A DNA stretch of 63,780 nucleotides from Paucidesulfovibrio gracilis DSM 16080 (lineage in GTDB: Bacteria > Desulfobacterota > Desulfovibrionia > Desulfovibrionales > Desulfovibrionaceae), in assembly GCF_900167125.1 (NCBI RefSeq), contig NZ_FUYC01000013.1, forward strand, positions 1-63,780. Reading direction: 5' to 3'. Within the stretch, counting starts at the first letter, position 1, and each line of letters starts with the position of its first letter. Below, piece by piece: positions 1-9,630 of this stretch. Under the pieces are notes generated by a model. That model did no database searches, was not told the DNA's origin, and saw nothing but the letters and a program-made list of their open reading frames with translations. The translations under genes were made by a program, and so were the position numbers.

Positions 1-2
1 TA

Positions 3-855
3 GACAGTGTAGTCACGAGATTGTCTAGAGTTTGATTTTGTGGCATACTTTGCTTGTCAAAACACAAGCGAGGATGCAATGCCGAAACCAGCGCATAGAC
101 GCCACGACATCTCCAACAAGGTTTGGAAAAAACTTGAACCACATCTCCCTGGGCGCAAGGGGAGTTGGGGCGGACTTGCCCGCGACAACCGCCAGTTTAT
201 CAACGCCGTATTTTGGGTAATGCGGACGGGTGCACCTTGGCGAGACCTGCCTCCTGACTTTGGTGGGTGGAGCAATACTCATCGGAGATTCATTCGTTGG
301 CGAGACAAAGGTGTCTGGGAGAAATTGTTAGAAATTCTGATAGATGAACCCGATTATGAATGGCTAATGATTGATGCAAGTCATTGCAAAGTTCACCCAC
401 ATGCCGCAGGAGCGAGAGGTGGAAACCAAGATATGAGCCGCACAAAAGGGGGCTCAACACAAAACTGCATTTGGCCGTGGATGCGCATGGTATGCCGCTC
501 AGGATCATTGCTACAAAAGGTACAGCAGCAGATTGTTCTCAGGCAATCGCTTTGATTGAGGGATTCTCCGCGCAAAAGCTGCTTGCTGATCGCGGCTATG
601 ACTCCGATAAGATCGTCACACAGTCCATGCTACAGGGCATGGAGCCCGTGATACCTCCTCGAAGGCATCGTAAAAAGCCTCGGCATTACGATGCCGAGGC
701 TTACAAAATAAGACATTTGGTTGAAAATGCTTTCCTTTATCTGAAGCAATGGCGCGGCGTTGCAACTCGCTACGCCAAGAATACAGCATCGTTTCTCGCC
801 GCAGTTCATATCAGGTGCATCTTTTTGTGGGCTTCAATCTCGTGACTACACTCTC
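3..855 (+). mobile_element. IS5-family (IS427-like) insertion sequence
   Basis: The element is bounded by a 21-bp imperfect inverted repeat (3-23 and 835-855, one mismatch) and flanked on both sides by the dinucleotide TA (1-2 and 856-857), which fits a TA target duplication. Its length of about 853 bp and its two-frame transposase fit the IS427 group of the IS5 family. The right end sits inside a histidine kinase gene on the opposite strand. Because the window starts exactly at the target duplication, the left flank cannot be seen. A multi-copy element at a window edge is a usual cause of assembly breaks. Confidence 0.9.
79..845 (+). CDS. IS5-family transposase, two frames joined by a -1 frameshift
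   Basis: The first frame runs from ATG 79 (GAGG five bases upstream) to a stop at 555. The second frame overlaps it and ends at 845, almost at the right inverted repeat. The frames would join by a -1 slip at the A4G5 run at 444-452, restoring a continuous DDE transposase of about 255 residues. The first catalytic Asp lies in MIDASHCKVH (frame 1), the second in LADRGYDS and the Glu in the VENAFLYLKQW block with R and RY after it (frame 2). Programmed frameshifting is common in this IS group, so the element may be active. A sequencing error or a disabled copy would look the same. Confidence 0.85.
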
Positions 856-2805
856 TAAGACCTTATCGGTCATGCCCACGCCGTTGTCGCCGACATGCAG
901 CAGCACCCGCAGGCGACCTTTTCGCAACGAGGGAAGCGCCTCGGCCCGGACCGCCACCCTGCCGCCCACGGGCGTAAACTTCACGGCGTTGCCCACCAGA
1001 TGCATCAACAATTGCCGCAGGCGGACTGCATCGCCCACCACGTTTTCGGCTATGTGTTCATCACAATGCACGTGAAAATGCAGCCTGCGATCCCGGGCCG
1101 TCGGCTCGTACAATTCCCGGATAGCCTCAAAAACTGTCCGAATTTGGAACGTCTTGTGCTCCACCGAAACCTTTCCGGCTTCAAGCAATGCCAAGTGCAG
1201 CACGTCCGCCAGCAGCTGCCCCAGTCGGCGCGTTGAACCGATCGCCTTTTCAACGTATTCTTCCTGATCCGCACTCATCCCCGTTGTTTGCAGCAATTGC
1301 AACATTCCTTGAATGCCGTTCAGCGGTGTACGGATTTCATGGCTCATATTGGCCAGAAACTCGCTTTTTGCTGCGCTGGCGGCTTCGGCCGCGTTTTTGG
1401 CGCGAATCAATTCTTTTTCTGACTTTTTCCCTTCCGTGATATTTTCCACCAACGAGAGCACGGACACCAACCGTCCCTGCGTATCGCGCAACGCCGAATT
1501 ATACCAGCGGCAATGCAGTACGCTGCCATCCTTGGCATAATTCCTGTTCTCACTCATGGTCTGGGAAACGCCTCCATGCAAGAGGGACTGAATTCCCTTG
1601 CGCACCTCGTCCATGTCCTGCTCATGCGTAAAGAGCCAGTCCTCATTGCGCTTGCCGATCACCTCGGATTCCGTCCATCCGAAAATCGCCTCGGCACGGG
1701 GGGACCACCCCTTGACGCGGCCTTCACTGTCCCATTCGATGACGCCCAGCGGCGTGTTGTGCACATGAAAGGTCAGACGCTCCAACGCGTTCCGCAGTTG
1801 GGATTCCTGTTCCCGAAGCGCTTGCTCGGCACTTTTGAGCCGTTCGTAATCCTGCCGAATGGTCACGGTCTGCCGACGGACCGTGGCCCGCAGGGATTGC
1901 AGCAGCACCCAGAATAAAACGCCGCTGGCCACCACCAGCACGAACGCCGCCCACAAAAAATTCACCGTCTGCTCAGTGAGATGCACATACCCTGGTCCGC
2001 GGTACACCCATTCCCGAAACAGCTCTCTGTGCCGATCCTCAGGAATGTGGTCTACTGCCTTGGAAACAATGGAAAAAAGCATGTCATCGGTGCGCGACGT
2101 GGCCGCGGACAGGTAATTTATATACCCGCTGTCCCCGGAAAGGCGCAGGTTGGTCAAGGCCTGCTCCTCGATCAGATAGGAAGCGTAGGCCTGATTCACG
2201 ATCATGGCTTCGTATTTCCCGGAAGCCACGGCCCGCAACCCGGCCAGATTGTCCTTCTCCCCTGCCACGGAGATTTCCGGATACCGCTGCTCCAGGTACT
2301 CGTTCACGGCATAGCCGCTTACTGTGCAGACGGTTTTGCCGCGAAGGTCGGCCATGGTCTGCACGTTTGAGGAATCTCTGACCACAATAATGTACGGAAC
2401 CTTGAGAAACGGCTTGGTAAACTTGAGATGCTTGCGTCGCTCCGCGGTTTCCGCAATGCCGACCACCAGGAATCCGCCGTTTTCCCTGGAATAGACCATC
2501 ATCTCTTCCCAGGTTTCAAACATGCGGAAACGGATGCTCACCCCGATATTGCTCTCAATCTCGCGGAAATAATCCACCAACAAACCGACATACCGGCCCT
2601 TGTCGTCCGTGTAGGCATTGGGCGGCGCCTGATATCCGGAGAGGATTTCCAGTTTATCCCCGTGCAGCCGCAGCCAGTCCCGCTCCTGCGCCGTGTAATC
2701 CGGGGCAGGATTTTGCACTCCCAGGAAGAGCACGTAAAGCAACCCCGCCAGCAACAGCGATAAGAGGAAAACGATGACCTTGATTCGCGGTACGATACGC
2801 GGCAC
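811..2805 (-). pseudogene. Periplasmic-sensor PAS histidine kinase truncated by the IS
   Basis: The start is GTG 2805 with GGGAGAGG just upstream. The protein has a membrane anchor (residues 9-29), a periplasmic SBP_bac_3 solute-binding domain (about 35-268), a second membrane segment (about 280-305), a PAS domain (about 335-455) and a HisKA domain with phospho-acceptor His489 in SHEIRTPLNG. The ATPase domain begins (N-box Asn606 in HLVGNAVKFT, G1 box DNGVGM at 640-645) but native sequence ends at residue 649. The last 15 residues are read from the IS, so the G2 box and any receiver domain are missing. Autophosphorylation should be lost. An intact relative would sense a small ligand, perhaps an amino acid, by analogy with BvgS/EvgS-type kinases. 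Confidence 0.88.
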
Positions 2806-3070
2806 GCGCCTCTCCCTTGCCGTTTCCTTTCATGTTCCCTTGGCGCAGAAAATTCCTGCTTTGGATATTCATAACATGAAAAGTAAACACTGTTCAACAA
2901 ATGGAGGGACTTCTCATTGAAATTCGACACCGGGAGTGCTTGCCCCCGGTGCCGGTCGGTTCGGCGGGTCTGGCTATGGCTGTATCCAACAAAAGGAGCG
3001 CGGCAGAGCGAAAAGGGACCGAGGCGTAGCGTCCCTTGTCTCGGGATACGCTGTCCGCGACCCTTTTTCC
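2806..3070. other. Intergenic region with a small hairpin
   Basis: No coding signal is visible. A 7-bp stem (CACCGGG at 2928-2934 with CCCGGTG at 2945-2951) lies in it without a following T-run, so it is not a clear terminator. The stretch probably holds the promoter of the interrupted kinase gene near 2820-2900, but no convincing -35/-10 pair was found. Confidence 0.4.
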
Positions 3071-3409
3071 TCACTCAAAAAGCAAGGCCTTTCCGGAGTG
3101 GATCTGTAGGTCGCGTACACACACTTCTCTGGCGGATTCACTTGATTCCGGCAGCACGAAACAGCTGTTCCACAACACGGCTTGATCATGGTCCAGAGGC
3201 ACTTGGCTTTCCAGCGCATGGCGCATGTCCTCGGCCTGAAGGATGGTCAGGGGATGGACCTGCCATCCGGCCAGATGTCCACGGGGATGGGTATAGGCCA
3301 GGATGAAGATACCCGGCCCGGACGGCAGGCCCGCACTTTTCGGGTAAATGGAAAACCGGTATTCCTTGCCTGACGCGCCGATAAACGGCCATTCTTGTTG
3401 CTTGAACAT
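3071..3409 (-). CDS. Small protein of unknown function
   Basis: ATG 3409 gives 112 residues beginning MFKQQEWPFIGASG. The frame stays open upstream to a TTG at 3484, but that extension has no better initiation signal. No signal peptide, membrane segment or known motif is recognised. The mixed aromatic and polar make-up and the FSIYP and IFILAYTHPRGH stretches suggest a small soluble globular domain. It lies about 160 bp downstream of the FecR-domain gene in the same orientation and might be co-transcribed with it. Function is unknown. Confidence 0.6.
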   Translation of the reverse strand: MFKQQEWPFIGASGKEYRFSIYPKSAGLPSGPGIFILAYTHPRGHLAGWQVHPLTILQAEDMRHALESQVPLDHDQAVLWNSCFVLPESSESAREVCVRDLQIHSGKALLFE

Positions 3410-3566
3410 CGGTGCCTGATAGCATTGCTCGTGCAAAACCCCAAGTGTCCCCCTCCCGAAGCCACGGCTCCACGCTGAAAACAAAACGTTCCAGGGGACG
3501 CGCTGATTTGCTGCGCATCACCTGGAACGTCCTGCATCACAGGGCTAATCGCCCATTCCGCCGGTT

Positions 3567-4445
3567 CTATGGGCCTGTTCCTCCGCCTTGCCCGCCGCCA
3601 TGTCCGCCGCCGTGACCGGAGCCAGAACCACCCGGGCCGTCGCCGCCGGATCCGCCCCCGGGTTTGTTGGACGCTCCGGGACCGGACCCGTACCCGTCAA
3701 ACGTGGCGCGAAACGCCTTGGGGGTCGTGGCCGAGGTATGAAAATCCGACCCGGAATACGTATCCCGGTCTCGCTGATTCATGCTCCGCGGCTGCCCGGC
3801 TCCCTGTTGTGCGTCCGCATCCAGGGACCGCCCTCTTTGCACCTCCTGCTGTTTGCCGAACAAATCCGTAAACTGCATGGGCCGGTTCACGGAGCCGTTG
3901 ATATGCGAAATCGTTTGTCTTTGCACGTCCGGGGAGGGTTGATCCCACCCGGTTCCTGCGCTGCCTATGTTTCTATCCAATTGTGGACCGTAGGCCGGAT
4001 TACCCGCGGGCGCGTGCACGCCCCCCTCGGTTCCGCGAATGCCGATGGTGCCGAGCGGCGTACCCAGCTTGAAGTTGTTCGGCTCAAACCGCGTTATCCT
4101 GCCGGTCAAAAACCGGCATGTTCCGGCCACCACATCCGCATCAAACCGTCCCTGATCCGCCTCGCCGGGTTCGTACACAACCTGGTTCACGGCCAGTTGG
4201 GTATGAGCGTCCATGGTGATTACCGTGCCGTCAAGGAACATCACCTGGAGAAAACTGTCCGCGCCCGTGGTCAGCAGGTCGGAACGATACAGCGCCTCTC
4301 CACGGTCCAGTGGATGAGCGGTTTCGCCACGAACAGCCACAGCGGTCCCCTTCAAACTCTGCACTTCCCCCACCGGTTCCTGCGCCGCTGAAGCCAGGCA
4401 GGGCATCAACAGAAACAAGAGGAGAACCAACCATCGGCACCACAT
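3567..4445 (-). CDS. Secreted FecR-domain protein with Gly/His-rich tail
   Basis: ATG 4445 is chosen because GGAGGTG lies seven bases upstream and a signal peptide follows at once (hydrophobic WLVLLLFLLMPCLASA, cleavage near residue 20). The 292-residue protein has a FecR-type domain (about 25-150) with the characteristic TPLGTIGIRGTE motif. The second half is polar and low in complexity and ends in about 30 residues made mostly of Gly with HGGGHGGG, which could bind metal or be disordered. FecR-domain proteins of this kind occur beside secreted or surface proteins and need not be sigma-factor regulators. The neighbouring 1162-residue exported protein is a likely partner. Confidence 0.8.
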   Translation of the reverse strand: MWCRWLVLLLFLLMPCLASAAQEPVGEVQSLKGTAVAVRGETAHPLDRGEALYRSDLLTTGADSFLQVMFLDGTVITMDAHTQLAVNQVVYEPGEADQGRFDADVVAGTCRFLTGRITRFEPNNFKLGTPLGTIGIRGTEGGVHAPAGNPAYGPQLDRNIGSAGTGWDQPSPDVQRQTISHINGSVNRPMQFTDLFGKQQEVQRGRSLDADAQQGAGQPRSMNQRDRDTYSGSDFHTSATTPKAFRATFDGYGSGPGASNKPGGGSGGDGPGGSGSGHGGGHGGGQGGGTGP

Positions 4446-4662
4446 GAACACCACCTCCGTAGGGAACAACCATTGTCCCGAGTCCATTGGATTATTCAGT
4501 ACAGTATCAAGCACACCCTATAGTAGAGACCAAGGCTTCCACGCAAGCCGAATCCCGACATGGACCGGCCGCAACTGCGGCAATTGACCTGTGGATTTGC
4601 CCCTGGGGGATGTTCCATGGCGAGAACACCCCACACTTTTCAATGCCCCCCGGAGCAAACAC

Positions 4663-7600
4663 CTACAACGGCTGGTCCAAGCCGCAAAGCGGGTCATTGG
4701 GATCGCAGGGCGCTCCCGCCCCCGGTTCCGGTGCATCCTGGCAACTGATGGCCGTGTACCCCCGGCAGTTGCTCTTGGTTCCGCCCGCATTCTTGGTTTG
4801 ACAAACCACCTGCCCCTGGGAATCCACCAGGGATCCCTGCCAGTTCTGCACATTCCCCTGCGGCTGGGAAGGTGCCGGAGCCTTGCCGAGATCCGCACAG
4901 AACCGCGCCGGAACCTTGCCGTCCAGTGCGGAAGTAACCTGTCCGTTCAGCTTGACATAGCGATAGGTACGGTACGGCCCGTCCCGGCCCGAGGAAGAAT
5001 AGGTCCATTCCAGCGGCCCGGGCGAGTCATCCTGCGAGTCCGCGTCTTCCGGTTCGCATCCGGGATCCCCGGGTTCGCAAGGCGGATCCTCCACCTCACA
5101 GGTGATGGACATATACACGTTGCAGGTTCCCCCGTCCGAGTCTCCCGGGCGACACATGACCTTGCCGCCCAGGTCGATGGTTTCTCCGTTGGTCCAGCCC
5201 ACAAAGGGCGCGTTCTGGCTCTTGGCGGGCCTGCCGCCCACGCTGGAGCAAAACCGGGTCACCACGCGCAGCTTGTTGGCCTGGGTGAAGCCGAACCCCA
5301 CAATGCCCTCTTCCGGATCCCGGATTCCCGGGGAATGGTATTGGTAGACATTGGGTTCAATCTGCACTTTTTCCGCGTACACGATTTCACCGCCCACCGT
5401 GGCCAGGGTCTGGCCCGATCCATCGGTGTCGTCCTGCGGCTCGGGCGGCGGCTCCTTGCGCAACGTCAGGATGATTTGCCGTGTGGCGCCGCCTTGGGCT
5501 GAAACAGTGACATTCTTAGATGCTGCAACATACTGATCCGCATCCGCTTCCACCGTATAGAAACCTTCCGTTACGTTATCGAACACTACGCTGCCGCCCT
5601 GCTGCATGCCAAAGGGCTTGGCATTGCGCGTGACCACGACCCTGGCACCGGAAATGGTGCCGCCCTCTTCATTGCGCACACGCACCTGGAGCGACGTGAA
5701 CGGCGCGGCCAGTTGCAACCGAAGCGTCTGCGTGGTTCCATCGGACAGCCGCACCTCGCGCTCCAGCCGACCAGAGCCTGCATCGGACTCCGCAGTGAAC
5801 ACATGCTTCCCGGGCCGGACGCCTTCAAACCGCGCCGCGCCGGTGGGAGCGGCCTGTTCGTTTTCTCCATCCAGCTTGACGCGGGCACCGGCCACGGGTG
5901 ACCCGTCCGGTCCCAGCACCATGACCCGCACATCCACACCACTCCGCGGCGACAGCCGCACCTTGTGCATTGGTTCCTCTATGGTGACGATAACTTCACG
6001 ATCTTCCCCGGCCGGAAAATCGCGTGCTTCCGCGTGGAGATAGTACGCACCCAGGGCAAGATCCTGGAGCCGCACGTACCCATTGGCATCCGCCGCATGG
6101 CGCCGGGTCTCCCCGTCCGGTCCCTGCACCACCACCACGGACCCGGCAGGAACACGGCTTTGCGCATCGCGCACCACGGCCAAAATCCCTCCGGAAACCA
6201 CAAACCGCAGAATATGCTCCAACGGCTCCGGGTCCGGTCCGCTCGGCCTGAGCTGGACATTGCCCGTGGCGGGCGGCAGTTCGGAATACACCGCGCTCAC
6301 GGTCCAGCCCTCCGGCGGAGACGGCGGCATCCCCTCAAACAACGCCACCCCGTCTTGCCCGCTCACGCGCCGCACATCAGCCATGCGCACCTCGGCTCCG
6401 GCCAGCGGAGCGCCGTCCAGCCCGAGCACGGTCACCGCCACATCGGTGCGCCACGGTTCCAGCCCAAGGGTCAGCGGAGCGTCGTCCCGCGGCTCCGGGT
6501 CCAGGGCCACGTCCCGGAAGTCCCCGGGTTCATGTCCCTCGGCCTGGGCCTCAATACGCACAATAGACCCGGCAGGCACCTGCCGGAATACGGCTCTGCC
6601 GTCGTCCCCTGTCAGGGCGGTGAGGGAGGTTCCGGGCAAACGCAGGGTCAACCTTGCTCCGGCCACTGGCGGACCGGCGCTACCGTCCGGGTCGCCCGAT
6701 CGGACCAGTACGGCATAATCCTTGGGCGGAAGCGGCTTGAGCACCACTTCATATTCCTCCGGCGAGGTGTCGCCCTTTGCCGGCGGCTGGGAAAAAATAC
6801 GGATGGTCTCCGGGGCGTATCCCGTGGCCCGGGCCTGCACATCATGCCCGCCGTCCGGCAGGTGCAGCCCAGCCAGACCATAGCGGTTCGTGCCGCAGGG
6901 CTTGTTGCCATTGGTCTCCATGGAGCAGAGTTTGCCGTCCACGTACAGCGCCGCCCCCTCCAGAGGAACACTGTCGCCCTGTGGCGTGATTCCCTTGACC
7001 GTGACGAGCCGCACCCGGGAAAAAGCCGCGAACTGCACGGCCTCACGCTCCAGCACGGCACGAGCCACAGCAGCCCGCTCCCGGAGCACCCGGTCCGCCA
7101 GCTCCTGCTGGTAGCGCATGCGGAAGGTGTGGCCGATGTGTTCCAAGGCCTCTTCCCGCAACTTTTTGCCCATGTCCATGCGCTTCATCCGCTCGAACAA
7201 AGCGCGAATTTCCTGCTCCACGGCCCGCTCGTCCGATGCGGTCAGCGGCGTGTATCCGGTGCTATCCTTGTACTTTCGCTGGCGCATATCCCTGGAGCTG
7301 ATCTCCGCCATGATGTCCACCATGTGCTTCTCATACCCCTGGACGAATCCGGCCTTGATTTCGATCCGGCTGGAAATATCTTTTTGCAGGGTAAAGGCGC
7401 GGCCATAATACTCCTTGCCGGGTTCGGCCTGGATGTGAATGACGCGCCCGGCAGCCTTGCCCGTGGCAGTACGGGAAGCCTTGGCAAAGTGCTCTGCGTC
7501 GAACTTCACGTCCTCGTACACGCCCGGGTCCACGCCATGGCGCTTCATGACCACGCGCAAGGCCACATCCGCTACCACGGGTTCGGGAATATGCGTCAGA

Positions 7601-8151
7601 TTCCAGGCTGCCTCGTGCTCGAAAGTTCCCGCGCCCAGGCGGTGACTCTTGTAGACGTCATAAAACGTATCCGCCAGACCGGGGATAAAAACCCGGTCCC
7701 GGAAAAACTTCAGGGATTCATTGTAAAGGGTGAACAGGGTGTTCACCGTGGCCAGGGGCATGTATCCGGCCTTTTCATACTCCGAGGCCAGATAGCCCAA
7801 GCCGAAATCCACGATGGTCTTGAGCGCCTTATGGTAGCGTAACGGGTCGGACGGCCCGCTTGTGAGCGTATCCACAAGCACCATCACCGTCAGCGCGTTT
7901 TTAAAATGATCCGCACTGTCCGGCAGACTCTTTTCAAACGAAGTCCAGAGTTTGTAGCTCTGATCCACGGCGTCCACCCCAAGCTGGGTGTATTTGGCCG
8001 CGTCCGCCAGGGTCACGTCCCGGCTAAAGACCGTATCCCCCTTGCGCAGAACAACCTGCTGCGCCTGGCACGGCGTGGCGGCACAGGCAATGCCCAAAAT
8101 AAACAAGGCCGTCAGCAGCCAACATCTTTTGCTTTTCGACCAATGATTCAC
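4663..8151 (-). CDS. Large exported multi-domain protein with repeated beta-sandwich modules
   Basis: The start is GTG 8151, supported by GGAGGG nine bases upstream. A signal peptide follows (cleavage near residue 30, after CQA). About 340 residues are mainly helical and charged, and not assigned to a family. Then come roughly six tandem modules (about 370-930) of the carboxypeptidase regulatory-like type, each with the pattern G-x-P-[LV]-x-G-A-x-V, a G-x-x-x-F turn and a closing strand. The C-terminal ~230 residues carry two copies of a Cys-containing unit (RFCSSVGGRPA and RFCADLGKAPA) and acidic, Cys-rich linkers such as CEPGDPGCEPED. The 1162-residue protein is probably periplasmic or surface-exposed and adhesive or structural. 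It lies directly upstream of the FecR-domain gene. Confidence 0.75.
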   Translation of the reverse strand: MNHWSKSKRCWLLTALFILGIACAATPCQAQQVVLRKGDTVFSRDVTLADAAKYTQLGVDAVDQSYKLWTSFEKSLPDSADHFKNALTVMVLVDTLTSGPSDPLRYHKALKTIVDFGLGYLASEYEKAGYMPLATVNTLFTLYNESLKFFRDRVFIPGLADTFYDVYKSHRLGAGTFEHEAAWNLTHIPEPVVADVALRVVMKRHGVDPGVYEDVKFDAEHFAKASRTATGKAAGRVIHIQAEPGKEYYGRAFTLQKDISSRIEIKAGFVQGYEKHMVDIMAEISSRDMRQRKYKDSTGYTPLTASDERAVEQEIRALFERMKRMDMGKKLREEALEHIGHTFRMRYQQELADRVLRERAAVARAVLEREAVQFAAFSRVRLVTVKGITPQGDSVPLEGAALYVDGKLCSMETNGNKPCGTNRYGLAGLHLPDGGHDVQARATGYAPETIRIFSQPPAKGDTSPEEYEVVLKPLPPKDYAVLVRSGDPDGSAGPPVAGARLTLRLPGTSLTALTGDDGRAVFRQVPAGSIVRIEAQAEGHEPGDFRDVALDPEPRDDAPLTLGLEPWRTDVAVTVLGLDGAPLAGAEVRMADVRRVSGQDGVALFEGMPPSPPEGWTVSAVYSELPPATGNVQLRPSGPDPEPLEHILRFVVSGGILAVVRDAQSRVPAGSVVVVQGPDGETRRHAADANGYVRLQDLALGAYYLHAEARDFPAGEDREVIVTIEEPMHKVRLSPRSGVDVRVMVLGPDGSPVAGARVKLDGENEQAAPTGAARFEGVRPGKHVFTAESDAGSGRLEREVRLSDGTTQTLRLQLAAPFTSLQVRVRNEEGGTISGARVVVTRNAKPFGMQQGGSVVFDNVTEGFYTVEADADQYVAASKNVTVSAQGGATRQIILTLRKEPPPEPQDDTDGSGQTLATVGGEIVYAEKVQIEPNVYQYHSPGIRDPEEGIVGFGFTQANKLRVVTRFCSSVGGRPAKSQNAPFVGWTNGETIDLGGKVMCRPGDSDGGTCNVYMSITCEVEDPPCEPGDPGCEPEDADSQDDSPGPLEWTYSSSGRDGPYRTYRYVKLNGQVTSALDGKVPARFCADLGKAPAPSQPQGNVQNWQGSLVDSQGQVVCQTKNAGGTKSNCRGYTAISCQDAPEPGAGAPCDPNDPLCGLDQPL

Positions 8152-8335
8152 GGCGTGTCCCTCCGGCTTGCGGGCGCGTACTCCCGGTGCAGAATACGTT
8201 CTCTTACCCGTCCTGTGGAACAGGGGTCAATGCCGGGGGAATCCGGGAGAATCCCCCATATCGCTCACATGGAACAATGCGGCTTTCTGCATTGCCGGGG
8301 TTGCAAAACCCCCTGTGCTCCGCTTGACCAACGAA

Positions 8336-8980
8336 TCATGGGGAAAAACCGGATGCGGACTCCTTTTCGGCCATGGATTCCAAAAGGGCCAGTCCGGAAG
8401 TGATGTCCAGCACAGCTCGCTCCAGGGCGGGCAAATGCTCACGGGGGAGGGTGAGTTGATACTCCGCGTCCGCGCCGTACTGCTCCGCCGTGATTTGCGC
8501 TTCAAACTCGGGCAAAAGCCGCTGCACCGCATCCGCGTGCTCATAGGCGAGGATCACGCGCAGGGTCACGGTGTCCACCTTTTCCCGGCAGGGCAGATCC
8601 TCAAGGACCATCCGGGTCAGATCCGAATAGGCCCGAACCAGTCCCCCGGTGCCGAGTTTGATTCCCCCGAAGTACCGGGTCACCACCACGACCACTTCGC
8701 CAACATCGCCATGCAGCAGCACGTTGAGCATGGGTCGTCCTGCCGTGCCGTGCGGCTCTCCATCGTCGCTCTGCCCGATATGCGCGCTGTCGCCGGGCGG
8801 TCCCGCGGCAAAGGCCCAGCAATTGTGTGTGGCGTCGGCATGGCGTTCCCGCACGGATGCGATAAACGCTTTGGCCTGTTCCTGGTCCGGGGCATGCGCG
8901 GCCGTGGCCAAAAACCGGCTTCGCCGGATGGTCAGCTCCACCTGATGGGGTTGGGAAGGAATGCGATATCGACCGTTCAT
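8336..8980 (-). CDS. YigZ/IMPACT family protein
   Basis: ATG 8980 is taken because MNGRYRIP is the usual beginning of this family; an in-frame GTG at 8989 is possible. The 214-residue protein has the N-terminal UPF0029/IMPACT domain with SRFLATAAHAPD, THNCWAF, DDGEPHGTAGRPML and TRYFGGIKLGTGGLVRAY, then a C-terminal ferredoxin-like DUF1949 domain. The family is widely conserved; E. coli YigZ binds nucleic acid and eukaryotic IMPACT inhibits the GCN2 kinase, but the bacterial role is unsettled. The gene lies 45 bp downstream of the CULT-domain gene in the same orientation. Confidence 0.9.
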   Translation of the reverse strand: MNGRYRIPSQPHQVELTIRRSRFLATAAHAPDQEQAKAFIASVRERHADATHNCWAFAAGPPGDSAHIGQSDDGEPHGTAGRPMLNVLLHGDVGEVVVVVTRYFGGIKLGTGGLVRAYSDLTRMVLEDLPCREKVDTVTLRVILAYEHADAVQRLLPEFEAQITAEQYGADAEYQLTLPREHLPALERAVLDITSGLALLESMAEKESASGFSP

Positions 8981-9025
8981 GCCCGGCACGTAGCCCCCGG
9001 GTGCGTTCCGGTCAACCGCGGGGAA

Positions 9026-9466
9026 TCACTCACCGTCCTGTTCCCGGAGCTTTCCGGGCAATAGACCGTAAAACCCGCCACCGGAACGGGCCGTGAACCG
9101 CCAGCCCAGATGCTCGCCGCATCGGGCGCAGAGCATGATCTGCCATTCATGCCCGGGAAACCAGCTGAATTCGGAATACCGTTCCCCTTCGGGCGTCAGG
9201 CCCGTGGCCAGGGAAAAACAGCCCACTTCAAAGACCACGCCATGCGGATTGCAGAACACATGCATATGCTTGCCATCCACACGGCAACGGGCTTCAGGGC
9301 GCGTCACGGCCTGATCACACAGGGCGCAGCACAGAACTCGCCCCGAAAACCCTTCCAGCTCCGCATCGGTCCCGGTTTCGGGGCATTCGGCCCGCTTTCC
9401 CCTGACCAAAGGCAGGCCCGGCCTCGGCTTGAGATCCGCCAATCCCGGCCTCTCCGTCGGCATCAT
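9026..9466 (-). CDS. Bacterial cereblon-type CULT-domain protein
   Basis: ATG 9466 (or GTG 9469) follows a strong AGGAGG. The 146-residue protein has a short N-terminal arm and a CULT domain (about 42-141). Zinc ligands are C47-x2-C50 and C113-x2-C116. Trp102, Trp108, Trp122 and Phe124 have the spacing of the thalidomide-binding cage of human cereblon (W380, W386, W400, F402) and of the Magnetospirillum protein MsCI4. Conserved segments include FNP-like FCNPHG, CFSLATGL, FSWFPG and HLGW. There is no Lon or DDB1-binding part. The natural ligand of bacterial CULT proteins is not known; cyclic imides and uracil-like compounds bind MsCI4. It may be co-transcribed with the YigZ-family gene downstream. 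Confidence 0.88.
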   Translation of the reverse strand: MMPTERPGLADLKPRPGLPLVRGKRAECPETGTDAELEGFSGRVLCCALCDQAVTRPEARCRVDGKHMHVFCNPHGVVFEVGCFSLATGLTPEGERYSEFSWFPGHEWQIMLCARCGEHLGWRFTARSGGGFYGLLPGKLREQDGE

Positions 9467-9630
9467 CACGGGCTGTCCTCCTCGCGCCAAGGGTCGTTCA
9501 TGCGGTCCATCAGGGACTAGGCATCCACTCCATTCCCGCCATACCCGATTTATTTCGCGCTGCATAGGCAACAACGTATATGCCGTTGCATGGTCTTGAC
9601 CCCGTGGAAGGAGCCGAGCACAATGTGATC

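Noticed and set aside
5965-7842. 625-residue open frame on the plus strand
   Set aside because: It lies opposite the large exported protein, is rich in His, Arg, Gly and Pro as antisense frames are, and has no recognisable domain.
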